DNA of 64,000 nucleotides, from the NCBI GenBank assembly GCA_025504975.1, contig JANUWI010000014.1, positions 124,001-188,000 of the forward strand. Direction: 5' to 3'. Below the pieces are notes generated by a model that was not told the DNA's origin, did not search any database, and worked only from the letters and a program-made list of their open reading frames with translations. Every line of letters begins with the position of its first letter. Positions within the stretch are counted from its first letter, which is position 1. Below, in pieces: positions 46,894-57,882 of this stretch. Position numbers and translations under genes: made by a program. The DNA is from Plenodomus lindquistii (lineage: Eukaryota; Ascomycota; Dothideomycetes; Pleosporales; Leptosphaeriaceae).

Positions 46894-49362
46894 GGTTTTG
46901 ATTAGCGATATTTGCGAGAAGCAAGAGAGGCGCGAACTTTACTGTTGATGTTTGCGGCGGTGCCTGCCCGGCTGCTCTTGCGTATGTAATTGAGGTTGCA
47001 CAAAGCTATGCACCTGGGGCAATAGCACGCGGAGTTGGCTCAGGGTGGAGGTTGAATGGACGTTTTTAAGAGAGTTCTTTCTGAGAGTACGCTGCATATG
47101 TGCTAGAATGTTCGTGTTTTTGTGACCGTTATGCCAATCGTTATGTGGCGTCGCTCTCTCACTTGAGGAGGACAAGGTTAGTACTGTTTGAGTCTAGTTT
47201 ACGCAGTAGCGCGATTACGCTCGATGACAAATTCGCGATTGCGCGCTGGAACTTTTGCAGCATATCAACCATTGACATTGCGTCTGCAAGTAAAGGCCAA
47301 GATTCTCTACTCATCAGAACCTTACTCGTCGCTTGTAGCATGAGAGGCGTCGTTGATTGCATTGCTGTAGCCCCGACGCATGTTGTTGCTCAATGACACT
47401 AAATTCGTAGAAGAGTTGGAGCTAGAAGATTAAAAGATTAATCTTCGGGCTCTCGAGTGAACTGTGTCTATCAGGTCCACATCCTGCCGCAGAAGTCCGA
47501 ATGTTTAGTCTGCGGAGTACCGAGGAGACGGCTGTTTAGGGCAAGGCTAACAGAGTTGATCCATAACTGCACGTAGAACGCACAGTGTGGGTCCTTGACC
47601 ATTACTCTCTCGCATGTAGAGTAAACTAGTATTCACCACGTCAAGAATGCAGCACCCAAGATCATCAGGCCACCAACAATCAACGTCGACTGACGCCTGA
47701 GCTATCACCTGGATCCTCCTCTGCATTCCTTCCTGGAGAGCATCTTCAACTTTTTCCTATAACTCGCCATGCGACAGTGCTGCATCCCCGACGAACAGCC
47801 TGTCATTTTCCATAGCTGTGATTTACGACGAGGATGTGCAGAGCGTGTAAAACCTGACAATATATGAAATTCTCACCGTCGAGTCCACACGAGTCGCTCG
47901 TTGCAAATACTAGCGTACCATTACGAGGCCAGTGAATAGATTGATGATCGAATAATGCGAGTGCTGTTCTACTCAAGCCCCCACCCATGCGATCGCCCAC
48001 GTAGCAGGGAGGACCACCTTATAGCCTTCGGCAAATCTTAGACGTGGATGCATATTTCAAAGGAGTTCGTGTTTATTGCGTCTCCACCTCACTTTAAGAG
48101 CATAGCCCTCAAGCCTGTACAGCAGCAAGGAGATAGCAAAAGCACGTAGCTATTACACATTGTTATCTCTACTACTCCTAGAGAACACAGGTATTAGTAT
48201 AAGGCATCTTGTTGCCTCTTGCTGCATTGTGATGACTACGGTAAACAGCGCCCAAATCTTTGGAGAGTCAATGAATCCGAACTCCTTCGCACCCGAGCGC
48301 TTCCACTGTCCGGCTAATGCATAGACATGCAGCACAGAAACCAGACACAAAGCGTGAGGCGAGACACATTTCAGGGGCCATCTAGGTAATCTTGCTTGTT
48401 AAAGATGACGAGGGACCGCGACGTGGCTGGGTATGAACTATGAACACGAGTGATGTTCAAACTGGAGTGCAAGATTGGCAGCGTCGGTTGTTAATGCCAC
48501 ATATATGGAGGAAAGATTTGGTTTAAAGACTGAAGACAAAGGGCGAACTGTCTGACGATGAGCTGGTGAATCACTTGTGTATCCTAGCTATAGTCTTTTC
48601 TTTTCTTTTTTTTTGCTTTGCTGCGAGACTCCCCGTGAGTAAGTGCATTGAGTTTGATCTTCGAATTGTCTTCCTTTTTCAAGGCTTGTGATGCAACTCA
48701 GCAATATAGAACGCCTGGTTATCTTGACATTCGTCCGCATCAGCTTCGTTGTTCGCGTGTGAAATGCATTCGCGTGGCAGGATGAGGTTGATCGTGTACT
48801 CAATCCAGTATAGCACTAACTTGTTGCGGCTCTTTCGTATCCATGCACGTGCACTGTGCGCAAAGGTGCCACGACATGACCGCACCTTGCCGAAAATCCC
48901 ATCTCACAACCGGCCTCATCGTGAACTTTCTTCTTTCTCCGCAACATGGCTACCCCGGACAATTCTTCCTCGCTGTCCAGACTTCTCTATCTCACGCCCT
49001 TGTAACAAGATGTACGTTGACGTCACGTTTACAATTTTGTTGAGGGATCCGCTTCTGCCTCGCCCACGCATCTTTGTGCCTTGGCAGCAAGCAATACGCA
49101 GGAAATTCGGTAGACAAACCTGCTCGTGGCTTGCGCCGGCCTGGCTATGCAGGGATTGCTGCAAGATAAGATTTTGACATAAATATGAACCGTGGTACTG
49201 GGAATGAGGATTTGCAATTTGTTGTGAAAGATTTGATCGAATTCAATTGGATACTATCTCGACAAAATCAAATACCCCCCCTGGTACCTCGCACTATATC
49301 CTTCTTGCCCTACTCAGAAACACATACCCACATCGTAATTACCTCGAAGGTCCACTTTCATC
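46894..49362. other. Long intergenic region with a repeat relic
   Basis: 2.5 kb without a supported gene, the largest gap outside the isochore. It contains dispersed repeat copy B (48,066-48,189), a 12-base palindrome AAGATTAATCTT at 47,434-47,445, and a T/C-rich tract at 48,595-48,615. The last 150 bases are the amylase leader. Open frames do not exceed 142 codons and show no domains. Confidence 0.5.
48066..48189 (+). repeat. Dispersed repeat copy B
   Basis: Partner of 32,770-32,903 in the same orientation. It shares GTTCGT, AAGCCT, GCAGCAAGGAGATA, CAAAA-CACG and CTCCTAGAGAA blocks at matching spacing. Flanks differ, so this is a repeat relic rather than a segmental duplication. Confidence 0.7.
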
Positions 49363-50895
49363 ATGGGTTCCGAAGAGCAGAAACCCACACCGGAAAACGG
49401 CACACTCTTCCAAGGGTTTGAATGGAACTGCCCAGCCGATAACAAGCACTGGAAACGTCTCATCACCGAGCTCCCCAAACTGAAAGCAATCGGTATCGAT
49501 AACATCTGGCTGCCTCCCGGGTGCAAAGCCGCGAACCCAAAGGGTGTAGGCTATGACATCTATGACCTTTACGACCTGGGCGAATTCGACCAAAAGGGCG
49601 GTAAAGCAACGAAATGGGGCCCGAAAGAGGAGCTGCTGGAGTTGACGCGCGTGGCGAAAGAGCATGGTGTGGGATTATACTGGGACGCCGTGCTCAATCA
49701 CAAAGCCGGCGCTGACAAGACCGAGAAATGCAGAGTCGTTGAAGTCGACGAGAATGACCGTACAAAGGAGACTAGCGAAGCTTTTGAAATTGAAGGGTGG
49801 CTAGGCTTTGACTTCCCCGGCCGCGGTGACACCTATTCGAAACAAAAGTACCACTGGGAGCACTTCTCAGGGACAGATTGGGACCAGTCTTCTGAACGCA
49901 AAGCCATTTTCAAGATCCTCGGTGACAACAAGGGATGGAGTCAGACTGTTGATGACGAGTCTGGTAATGCGGATTACATGATGTTTGCGGACATTGATTA
50001 CTCGCACCCTGAAGTCATTGAAGATGTGAAGAACTGGGGCGTCTGGATCACCAAGGAACTCGGACTCAAGGGGTTCCGTCTCGACGCCGTCCAGCACTTC
50101 AGCGAGCGCTTCACAAACGAGTGGATTGATAATCTGCGTGAGCAATGCGGAGATGACATCTTTGTCGTTGGAGAGTTCTGGAGCGGCGATGTAAAGGAAA
50201 TGAGCAACTGGCTCGACGACATGCATCACAAGTTCTCGCTCTACGACTCCCCACTTCTCAATAACTTCGGAAGCATATCGACGACCGAGTCTGGCGATCT
50301 AAGGAAGGTGTTCGATGATACGCTTGTGCAATTGCGACCAACAGACGCCGTCACGGTCGTAACTAACCACGATACGCAGCCGGGCCAAGTCATGGAGACG
50401 AAAATCGAAGGCTTCTTCAAGCCGCTCGCGTACGCACTGATCTTGCTCCGACAAGATGGATACCCCTGTCCCTTCTACGGTGACTTGTATGGTCTCGCAG
50501 AGCCTCACGAATCCCCTGCATCTTGCGGCGGGAAACTCGCGGACTTGATCCTCGCACGTAAACTCTTCGCATACGGTGAACAGGAAGACTACTGGGACAA
50601 TCCCAACCTCATCGGCTTCGTCCGTCGCGGGACTTGGGATAAGAAGGCCGGGCTAGCTTGTGTGATGAGCAACACCGGGCCGGGTGAGATCAGGATGGCG
50701 GTTGGAGAGATGCATGCGGGAGAGAAGTGGACAGATGTTCTTGGCTGGGAGCAAGGCGAGGTCGAGATTGACGCTGAAGGCTACGGATTGTTCCAATGTC
50801 CGGGCACAAGTGTGGCGGTCTGGGTGAGGAGTGATGCAGAGGGTCGGGATAGGTTCCCTACAAATTTTGATGCGGACATATATTCGAAAGCTTAG
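49363..50895 (+). CDS. Intracellular alpha-amylase (GH13_5-like)
   Basis: Alpha-1,4-glucan hydrolase or transglycosylase. Single exon, 510 residues. The barrel motifs are present in order: DAVLNHKAGADKTE (region I), GFRLDAVQHF with nucleophile Asp241 (II), FVVGEFWSG with acid/base Glu271 (III), and VVTNHDTQPGQ with Asp337 (IV). The YWDAVLNH and TLFQGFEWNCPADNKHW forms are those of the bacterial-like GH13_5 group. There is no signal peptide (MGSEEQKPTPENG), so the enzyme is expected in the cytosol, where relatives in other fungi take part in glycogen turnover or cell-wall alpha-glucan synthesis. The gene stands alone; an alpha-glucan synthase is not in the window. Confidence 0.95.
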   Translation: MGSEEQKPTPENGTLFQGFEWNCPADNKHWKRLITELPKLKAIGIDNIWLPPGCKAANPKGVGYDIYDLYDLGEFDQKGGKATKWGPKEELLELTRVAKEHGVGLYWDAVLNHKAGADKTEKCRVVEVDENDRTKETSEAFEIEGWLGFDFPGRGDTYSKQKYHWEHFSGTDWDQSSERKAIFKILGDNKGWSQTVDDESGNADYMMFADIDYSHPEVIEDVKNWGVWITKELGLKGFRLDAVQHFSERFTNEWIDNLREQCGDDIFVVGEFWSGDVKEMSNWLDDMHHKFSLYDSPLLNNFGSISTTESGDLRKVFDDTLVQLRPTDAVTVVTNHDTQPGQVMETKIEGFFKPLAYALILLRQDGYPCPFYGDLYGLAEPHESPASCGGKLADLILARKLFAYGEQEDYWDNPNLIGFVRRGTWDKKAGLACVMSNTGPGEIRMAVGEMHAGEKWTDVLGWEQGEVEIDAEGYGLFQCPGTSVAVWVRSDAEGRDRFPTNFDADIYSKA

Positions 50896-51646
50896 AGGTC
50901 GACACTGGCTATATTGAGGAATCGTAAAGCACGAGAATGCACCCTGAAGGGCATGATGTCCATACAAGCAGACCGTGCCCCCAGCTTAATCAATACCAAG
51001 TCCCGCCAATGATGAGCAATGACGGGTCTATAAGCAGGAGTCGAATCGAAAAAAAAAACGCAGAATAGTGATATGTGTCAGAAGACGCAGCGGTGTGTCT
51101 ATGTACGGATACGGCTACTGGCGGGTCTTAGTTTCTAACGGAGCTATTTCATTGACATGATAGTACACAGTCGTGGCTACAACGCATACTTCTTGAAAAT
51201 CGTATATATCCCAATGAAGCGAGGAGAACGTCGAAGCGTACGGAGCCCGGACGAAGATGTTTTGACGTATCTTGGCGGTCCTCAGTGACCCAACCATCAC
51301 CTGTGAGCAGCCCCATAGGTTGGTAAATGCTGTTAATAGAGGAGACTCATTATCACGTCAATTCAACGATGTCCCATATGATGCTGAGTTGAGATGTTTG
51401 AATATTGATCGTCAATTGTGCAGCTGCTCCTCACCCTTCTACTGTTACATATATCGCCTAGACCTTTACGCAAGCGAACAAAGCGGACAGATCTAACAAA
51501 AGGGCTGTAAAATGAAAGCATACACACATGTAGAGCGAGCAGGGACCCAAGAATCCATGCCAAGCCATATGCAAAAAAGACCGGCTTTCCCATTTTCACA
51601 GTCATGGCCGTCCTGGTATCATTCCTCCCCAAAAATCTCATCAAAC
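50896..51646. other. Intergenic, convergent 3' ends
   Basis: 751 bases between the amylase and phosphate-carrier stops, with an A9-10 tract at about 51,050. No gene seen. Confidence 0.45.
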
Positions 51647-52846
51647 CTAGTTCGTCTTGGAGATTTCTACCCCCCCTGTAGCCCCCAAAGCCTTCTTGAT
51701 GTCGCCTGCTCGCGTTAGTTTTAAAGATATTTGTGGTGTTGAGGAAGGACTTACCATAGATGGCGAACTGTCCGGCGGTCAGGGTACCAACCATGAACAG
51801 ACGGGCACCAATACCGCTGAAGGATCCCTTGAGGCCGAGCTCCTTGGCGATCTTGATCAGACGGCTAGTGGTTCCCTCTCCGGGCAGACCCTTGCTCTTG
51901 TTGATCTTGGAGAGCATGGTGTCGGCGGGCTGGGAGATGATGGCAGCGGCGAAACCGGCGATGATACCAGAACCCAAGTTGTAGACGGTCTGCATACCGT
52001 TGCTGGTCTTGCTCTTGTCGACGACGGAGTAGACAGCCTCGTTGACCTTCTCGAAGACGGCAAACTTGGCCATGGTGTATGGGACCCTGGGGCATTGTTA
52101 GCCATGGATTGTGGTGGGGGTATGTTACGAGACATACTGCTTGAACAGGATGGGACCGAAACCAGAGTAGAAAGCACCAACACCCTCGGTCTTGAGGATC
52201 TTGCCGAAGCCACCGATCAAGCCATTGGCGAAGGTGGGCTCGGAGACGAGACGGATACGGGTGGCCTCGAGGGGGCAGAGGGCGATGTCAGCGAAGAACT
52301 CGGCGCAGGCAGCGGAGGCGAGGTAGACAGCAGTGCGGTTGTTGCTGGCAGTCTCGTATCCGAGCAAGTTGATGGACTGCTGCTTGAACAGCTCGTATCC
52401 ACCGAACTTGAAGGCACCCTGGAGGAAGTAACCGGCAGCAGTGGGACCGAGACCGGTCAACAGCGCACCAGCACCATCCTTTGCGACGATTTGCCTGAAG
52501 CCACCGACGAGGCCCTTGTTGTAGGTCGCGGGGTCGAGCTGTATCCTGGTCTTGACGCTGTGGGGGAAGGAACGTTAGTATGGTTGTCGCCTCGACACAA
52601 AAATGGCAGCGACGCAGCCATTGGCGTGCATCACCACCATGACAGCAAAGCAGGCAGGGCCACATACACATCGACGGGTGTGAGAGCGCCGTGGGTGACG
52701 GAGCAGCAGACGGCACCGGCAAAAGCGAATCGCGAGTACAGGTCCAGGCCGACGGGCGCGGAAGGGTCGACCTTGGCCGCAAGGGCAGCCTTTGCGGCGT
52801 CGACCTTGGACGAGCCGGTGGAGGTGGGGGGAGGAGAGGTCGACAT
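51647..52846 (-). CDS. Mitochondrial phosphate carrier (Pic2/Mir1-type)
   Basis: Inner-membrane carrier importing inorganic phosphate (Pic2 types also copper) for ATP synthesis. Exons 52846-52668, 52557-52138, 52086-51755 and 51705-51647 give 329 residues. Three mitochondrial-carrier repeats show the P-x-[DE]-x-x-[KR] signatures PVDVVKTR, PLEATRIR and PADTMLSK. ALLTGLGPTAAGYFLQGAFK and KFGGYELFKQQSINLLGYE are typical of phosphate carriers. The short N-terminal extension is Ser/Pro/Ala-rich. The last exon is 59 bases and ends GGVEISKTN. The 3' splice junctions restore frame at every step. Codon use is strongly biased, as expected of an abundant protein. Confidence 0.95.
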
Positions 52847-53176
52847 GTCGCTGGTCTAGGTGGAGTGGAGTGGAGTGGTGTGGTGTGGTGTGGTGTGGTG
52901 GGAAAGGGCAGACGGAGATAGGGCGCCGTGATGGGTGAGCGATGAGAAGTTTTGTGCTTGGCGCTTTCCGTTCTGTCCCGAAACCCGATCCTCTGCCCCC
53001 AGCAACTCTCTTCCTCCACTGCCAGCCCGCTGATTTAGCGCGTGCCCGACCGCTCTCGTTAATCCCTCAGCGGCTGCCACCACCAACTAATGCTGAAGGG
53101 AAAAAAGAATACTCCAATGCTTGGTTCTCGCTTGACTAACGACCACCAGAGCTATCTTGACTCTCCAGTGCTCCAA
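52847..53176. promoter_or_regulatory. Phosphate carrier upstream region
   Basis: 330 bases from the carrier ATG to the stop of the next minus-strand gene. It contains a GGAGT/GGTGT pentanucleotide tract (separate entry). Both genes run on the minus strand, so this segment serves as carrier promoter. Confidence 0.5.
52861..52900. repeat. TGGAG/TGGTG pentanucleotide tandem repeat
   Basis: About eight 5-base units, three TGGAG then five TGGTG, just upstream of the carrier ATG. On the coding strand it is a CCACA/CCACT pyrimidine-rich leader. Likely in the 5' UTR or core promoter. Confidence 0.75.
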
Positions 53177-54718
53177 CTAGATATCCAAGCCACCCAACCT
53201 CTTCTCCTCGCCAATCTCCCCTGGAGGAAGCAGTGCAACGAACTCATCGTACGCTCGATAACGCGACTTTGCTACCTCCAACAATCTAAAAAGTGAATGT
53301 TCCATCGAGTACACATGTCTCAGCATCTCCATGGCAGCTCGTTGTGCTTCCTTCACTCCATTCACCGTCTCGCTCATCGTTAGCGCGGTAACAGGCTCTC
53401 TCTTCCTCTGATCGACTATACGCTTTCGTGTAGCTTCGTCCATCTTCGCCACATCTTCGCCAGCTATCTTCATGGCTCGAGTCAAGGTTGAATCGTAGAC
53501 GGTACGCATGCCTTCGAGCGTAGTTGACATCACACCCATGGTCATGTCTAGGTCGTCGAGACAAAGCTCACGCGCCTTCTCAAACACTTCGTCCGCCTCT
53601 GCACACTTCTGAAGAACATCATTCCATGCCGATGCTGGAGCACGATCCTCAGCCTCCCACACAGCCCACTCCAGGGCTGCCTGGAGTACGGCCAGCTCCA
53701 GCATCTCCTTCATGATAATCTTTCTCAATTCTCCGCGCGCACAAGCAATGTCCTTCATCGTCTTCGACACGGAACTTCTCTCGACATCCCTGTCAAAGTT
53801 ATCGAGTTGTTCTTTGCACCGTATCACCTCCACTCTGTCTCTCTTCCTCTTTGCCACATCTTTGCTATCGACAACCGACCATCTGATTTCAGCGTTGAGA
53901 AAGCGCCGTACAAGCTGTGCCTCGTAGCCCAGGACTACCAGCGTCGCGTCTCTCAGATCGTGGTCTCCTCGAATATCAGGATCCGCTCTTCCAATGTTCG
54001 CCCACAGCATGATCAACATGCTGAAGGGGTTCTGGTTCGCGAATTGAGTGGTCTCTGGTCTATACGTGTGCAAAGCTTTGACAAGAGCTCGCTCCGATGG
54101 CTCAAGAATCGCCTCTTGGCCAATCTCATCGTACATTTTAGATCCAGCCTTATCCTGGGTAATATCGAGAACTCTCTTGGCTGCGGCGGATCTGGCCTTG
54201 AGTGTATCGAGAAGTTGTTGACGTGCACCGGGCGTAGGTCTTCGACTATTGACAACATGTGCGTTCCACGCAAGAAGCACGTCCAACATCTCGCTGTATG
54301 ACTCCCGCCCGCTGGATCGCTCGACACGTAGGCGCAGAGGTGCCAGAAGGTCTTCAGGCACGTAATCACTGGTTCCCTCGCCATGTCGAGCGTGTCCCGT
54401 AATTGTAGTATTTATACCTGGAGAGGTAGACTTGAGTCTACAGGTTAGATATTGGCACGCGATAGCAGTCTGACGCCCAGAATCGGGCTCCAGGGCCACG
54501 GCGCGTGCCTGTTCTTTGTTGCATTCCTTTTTGAGCCAGCTTTGCATGTCTTCGATTTCGGCGTCCGACGCCAGTCTGTCAATACCCTCAGCATGCTCCA
54601 CGATGGCTGCACAGCTCGCGACCTCTCGTTGTTCAACATCATATGCATTCTCCGAATCATGCAAATGCTCGAGTATAAGGGATCTGCTAATCGACACAGG
54701 CTTTTGCGACTTGTCCAT
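53177..54718 (-). CDS. Orphan helical protein, 513 residues
   Basis: Single-exon gene I do not recognise. The protein is almost wholly predicted helix, rich in Ala, Glu, Arg and Leu, with no signal peptide, transmembrane segment or known motif. Distinct stretches include LTCRLKSTSPGINTTITGHA at about 90-110, a region with ANIGRADPDIRGDHDLRDAT, and a C-terminal helical bundle (MEMLRHVYSMEHSLFRLLEV). It ends in GEIGEEKRLGGLDI. The long uninterrupted frame, clear ATG and normal codon use support a real gene. It may be lineage-restricted. Confidence 0.75.
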   Translation of the reverse strand: MDKSQKPVSISRSLILEHLHDSENAYDVEQREVASCAAIVEHAEGIDRLASDAEIEDMQSWLKKECNKEQARAVALEPDSGRQTAIACQYLTCRLKSTSPGINTTITGHARHGEGTSDYVPEDLLAPLRLRVERSSGRESYSEMLDVLLAWNAHVVNSRRPTPGARQQLLDTLKARSAAAKRVLDITQDKAGSKMYDEIGQEAILEPSERALVKALHTYRPETTQFANQNPFSMLIMLWANIGRADPDIRGDHDLRDATLVVLGYEAQLVRRFLNAEIRWSVVDSKDVAKRKRDRVEVIRCKEQLDNFDRDVERSSVSKTMKDIACARGELRKIIMKEMLELAVLQAALEWAVWEAEDRAPASAWNDVLQKCAEADEVFEKARELCLDDLDMTMGVMSTTLEGMRTVYDSTLTRAMKIAGEDVAKMDEATRKRIVDQRKREPVTALTMSETVNGVKEAQRAAMEMLRHVYSMEHSLFRLLEVAKSRYRAYDEFVALLPPGEIGEEKRLGGLDI

Positions 54719-56331
54719 ACTATAAGGTCAATGCTTGCTTATGATGTTGCAAGGTATTATCATACATTTGTCTAACTTGTCGTAGTGGCTTAAAGTACGT
54801 AGTTAGTATCACATCTTCTCGACTGTCACTCTTCTCCATTGCAAATTCCATTCTTTGACATGTCAAGACATGAGCTTGAAGCGTCTCGGTCACACATACA
54901 TGCCGAGCTTCAATGTTTATTACGCCTCACGCACATGATCGAACTAACGAGCCCTTAGGCTGTAATAAAAAAACCGCAACTTATTGTTGTGCAATACAAA
55001 GCATTAGCTTACTCGAGTTTGCGCACTGTGTCGCATTCGACATGGCGGTACAGTCCTGGGTACATACCCCATGGAATGATTACACGTGGTCGACCGACGG
55101 GGTATGGAGCTACTTGACGGATCTGGACGAGCGAGGTACGTTGCGTTGGTGTGTCAGGGTGTGTGGAGAGATGCCGATAATAGCGTGGTCTGTTCGGGGG
55201 ATCATCACGCTTCGAGCAGACCGCAACCTGACTTGTGGCATATCCGGGTAGGTCTATGCGAAATAGAATAACGAATTATGCGAGCTCTACGATGAGGCGA
55301 GGCCTCGGAGGGATCCAAAGAGTTCTTTCGGGTGATGATGGCTTGGTTAAGGAGTTGAGTGTGTTTGGTCTGGACGAGGTACTATCTTCGTAGTAGTCTC
55401 TTCCAATGGGGACGGCGGTGGACAGATCAGGTCGCTGGTTATTTTTACGGTCAATCGATGTACGACTTCCATGAGGCTGGTGCGTCGGCGATGCCCTTCA
55501 CATGTACGCAATAACCGCAATAGCCCCGTGATTACCACCTATCGATCACAATTACCGCGGGATCTTCTACCACAGACGAACAGTTGGTCCAAGAACGACC
55601 AGGACGCGCCAGGTATTGCCGAGCTAGGCGTCTATTTTTGGCCTGAAACGCGTCGAGGGATTGTTCGCGATCCAGAAATATGAGGCGTTTCCTTGTTCGC
55701 GTTTCGCATCTGTGGCGGTGCGTTGAGGCTCTTGAGTCTTGCTGTCACTAAGCTCGAGACATGCGAATTGGTGGATTTACTGCGACGAGGAGAGGGTTGA
55801 ATCTCTACGGTGAGTATAAGTTGTGCAGCGTCCATGTGTTCAATCATATCCAATGTAGGACCATAAAGTCTGCCTCTTACAATCTCACAACCATGGTCCC
55901 GCCAGCACCCAGGGCCTCAAGTGACAAGTTGACCGCCAAGCTGAGCCGCGCCCCAGCCACATCTCATCACCTCCCCACCCACCCTAATGCACCGCATCCC
56001 TGGACCACCCACGATGGCACAGCAAGCACAGTCCAGAAGCTTGGGGGCCAGTCCCACCTGACTGCGCCGCGATAGGCGGGCAGCGGCACTTCTGCCTGCA
56101 AGCTGCACCGCTGCTTCCTTCCGTCTCTTCTCGGCTTGATGTCGCGCAGTGCATGTTTCTCGTTGCTAACAGTGACTGTTTGACTTGGTTCGCTCCGCAA
56201 ACAGCCGCATCTTGTAAGACTGTGGGGCTGGGTTGGTAAAGTGTTCGAGTAGGGAACATCTTGGACTGGGGAGTAAAGGAAGATTGGAATTGAAGTCTTT
56301 AGCTTGACATTAGGGATCTGGACGGAACATT
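54719..56331. other. Intergenic, no supported gene
   Basis: 1.6 kb between two divergent genes. Short frames of up to 112 codons occur on both strands without domains. A GC-rich patch lies at 55,900-56,110. Confidence 0.45.
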
Positions 56332-57002
56332 ATGGAGGTACGTTGAGCGTGCAATAGTGGTGGAGGACCTCGCGTGGAGCTGACGGGGCGTCCCAGAGCA
56401 CCACCGGTATACAACGATATAGCGATTCGCCGCCACAATCACGAAGCACGTCACCTACGCCCTCACACCATCGTGGGGCCAGGAAGCCACGCGCACTGCA
56501 ACAACAGCAGGACGCCCGCCCACCGGCCTACACAGACGATGAGCCCTATCGCGATGATCCCTCTTCGCCCATGGTCGTCACGCCACAAACGCACCGCATC
56601 TCGCTCCCCTCACCATATCAACAGTACACGGATGCCTCTGCGCCACCAACGCCCAACGATGACGACGTTCCCCTTGCACACCTCCTCCACACTACCCCGC
56701 CCCAAGACTTGAGTGCACAAGAGTTTTACCCCCTAGACGCACCACCTTCATACTCGGTCGCCGTACGCCAATCCTACCAACAGACACTCGTCCACCACAT
56801 ACCGCGTGGCCAAGACGATGTTGAGTCGAGGGTAGGTCTCGTGTTGGGATTCGCAGTAGAGGACGATATGGATGGCGAGCGACCAGATGACGTGAGGCAC
56901 GATGTCGAGAAAGTTGTTGCCATGTTCACGGTAGCCATCTTGCTGCTGATGGTGTCCGCGATGTTGGGATGGTTAGCGCTGGGGAGTGGGGTCTTTGCAT
57001 AG
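56332..57002 (+). CDS. Small single-pass membrane protein
   Basis: Proposed exons 56332-56337 and 56397-57002 give 203 residues. The first exon holds only Met-Glu; the intron (GTACGT to CCCAG) is 59 bases and the join is in phase 0. The N-terminal 165 residues are disordered, rich in Pro, Ser, Gln and His, with SPTPSHHRGARKPRALQQQQ and a PPSYSVAVRQSYQQT segment containing a PPSY (PPxY-like) motif that could recruit WW-domain ubiquitin ligases. A hydrophobic helix, VVAMFTVAILLLMVSAMLGW, lies near residues 176-195 and leaves a tail of only about eight residues, so this is a tail-anchored topology. No family was recognised. If the tiny exon is wrong, the ATG at 56571 would give 143 residues. Confidence 0.6.
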
Positions 57003-57882
57003 GCGGGCGACTTGGGGATGAAAGGAACAAAAGGTCGTTGAATCGAGGGAAAGGGCTAGATGTTAGGAAGCGGCGTTTTGGAGTTGGAAATGGTGGATTA
57101 TGATACCTATACACTTTACTGGCGTACATGTTATTGATTTGATTCTGATGGATCCTGGGGCTAGTTGTGTAGGTCAACATAACACACCAAGAAGTCTACT
57201 AAAAATCCCGAGATATGTGGTGTGTTCTCTGTGAGGATTAGATGTAGTCACTGCTACACGAACATGTGGCCGGCCAACAAGGAGTGAATTCCAGAGCATG
57301 TCTCCATCAGGCTGGCTTTGTGGACGCTGTGCATGACGTCATGTTGGTCAGCCTTGTGGTGTGGACAAGGCTGCAACGAGAGCGTATTAGTGTATGTGGA
57401 ACAAAGAGGTGAAAAGACGTCGATCCGTGGTGGAATGGTTGCGCGTCGAGGAGTGGCATGCGACGTGTTGACTGATTCTGCATCAGTCCAGATGCTGAGG
57501 TGAGATAGCGAAGCCTTGTCAGACGGAAGGATTCCAATGGACAGGCATCGTGAGCCGCCTGGACTCTCAGACTGGCGCCCAGGACAAGCTGTTCAGCCGT
57601 GAAGCCATGCCGTGACGTGCAACCGAGCGTGCAGATTCGTCTTTTGTCAGCACGTCTGTCCATGGGCTGGTGGGGCCAGAGTGAATGGGCAATCACTCGC
57701 CGTGCCCCCGGGGGACTGCGCCGCGCTGCAGTGGCGGTGCCCAGCTTCATTGTCAGCCGCAGCACGTCTGCCACCTCTGCCAGTCGACCTTAGGCTTGAC
57801 CTTGGACAGTAGGCTCGACCTTGGCCGCACCCCACCCCGTCCGTCCAGCCTGCTGCCTGCTGCCCTCTCCTCTCCCCGACAC
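57003..57882. promoter_or_regulatory. Hsp70-like upstream region
   Basis: 880 bases. A near-exact direct repeat AGGCTYGACCTTGG occurs at 57,792-57,805 and 57,811-57,824, 60-90 bases before the Hsp70-like ATG. No heat-shock element was recognised by eye. Confidence 0.45.
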
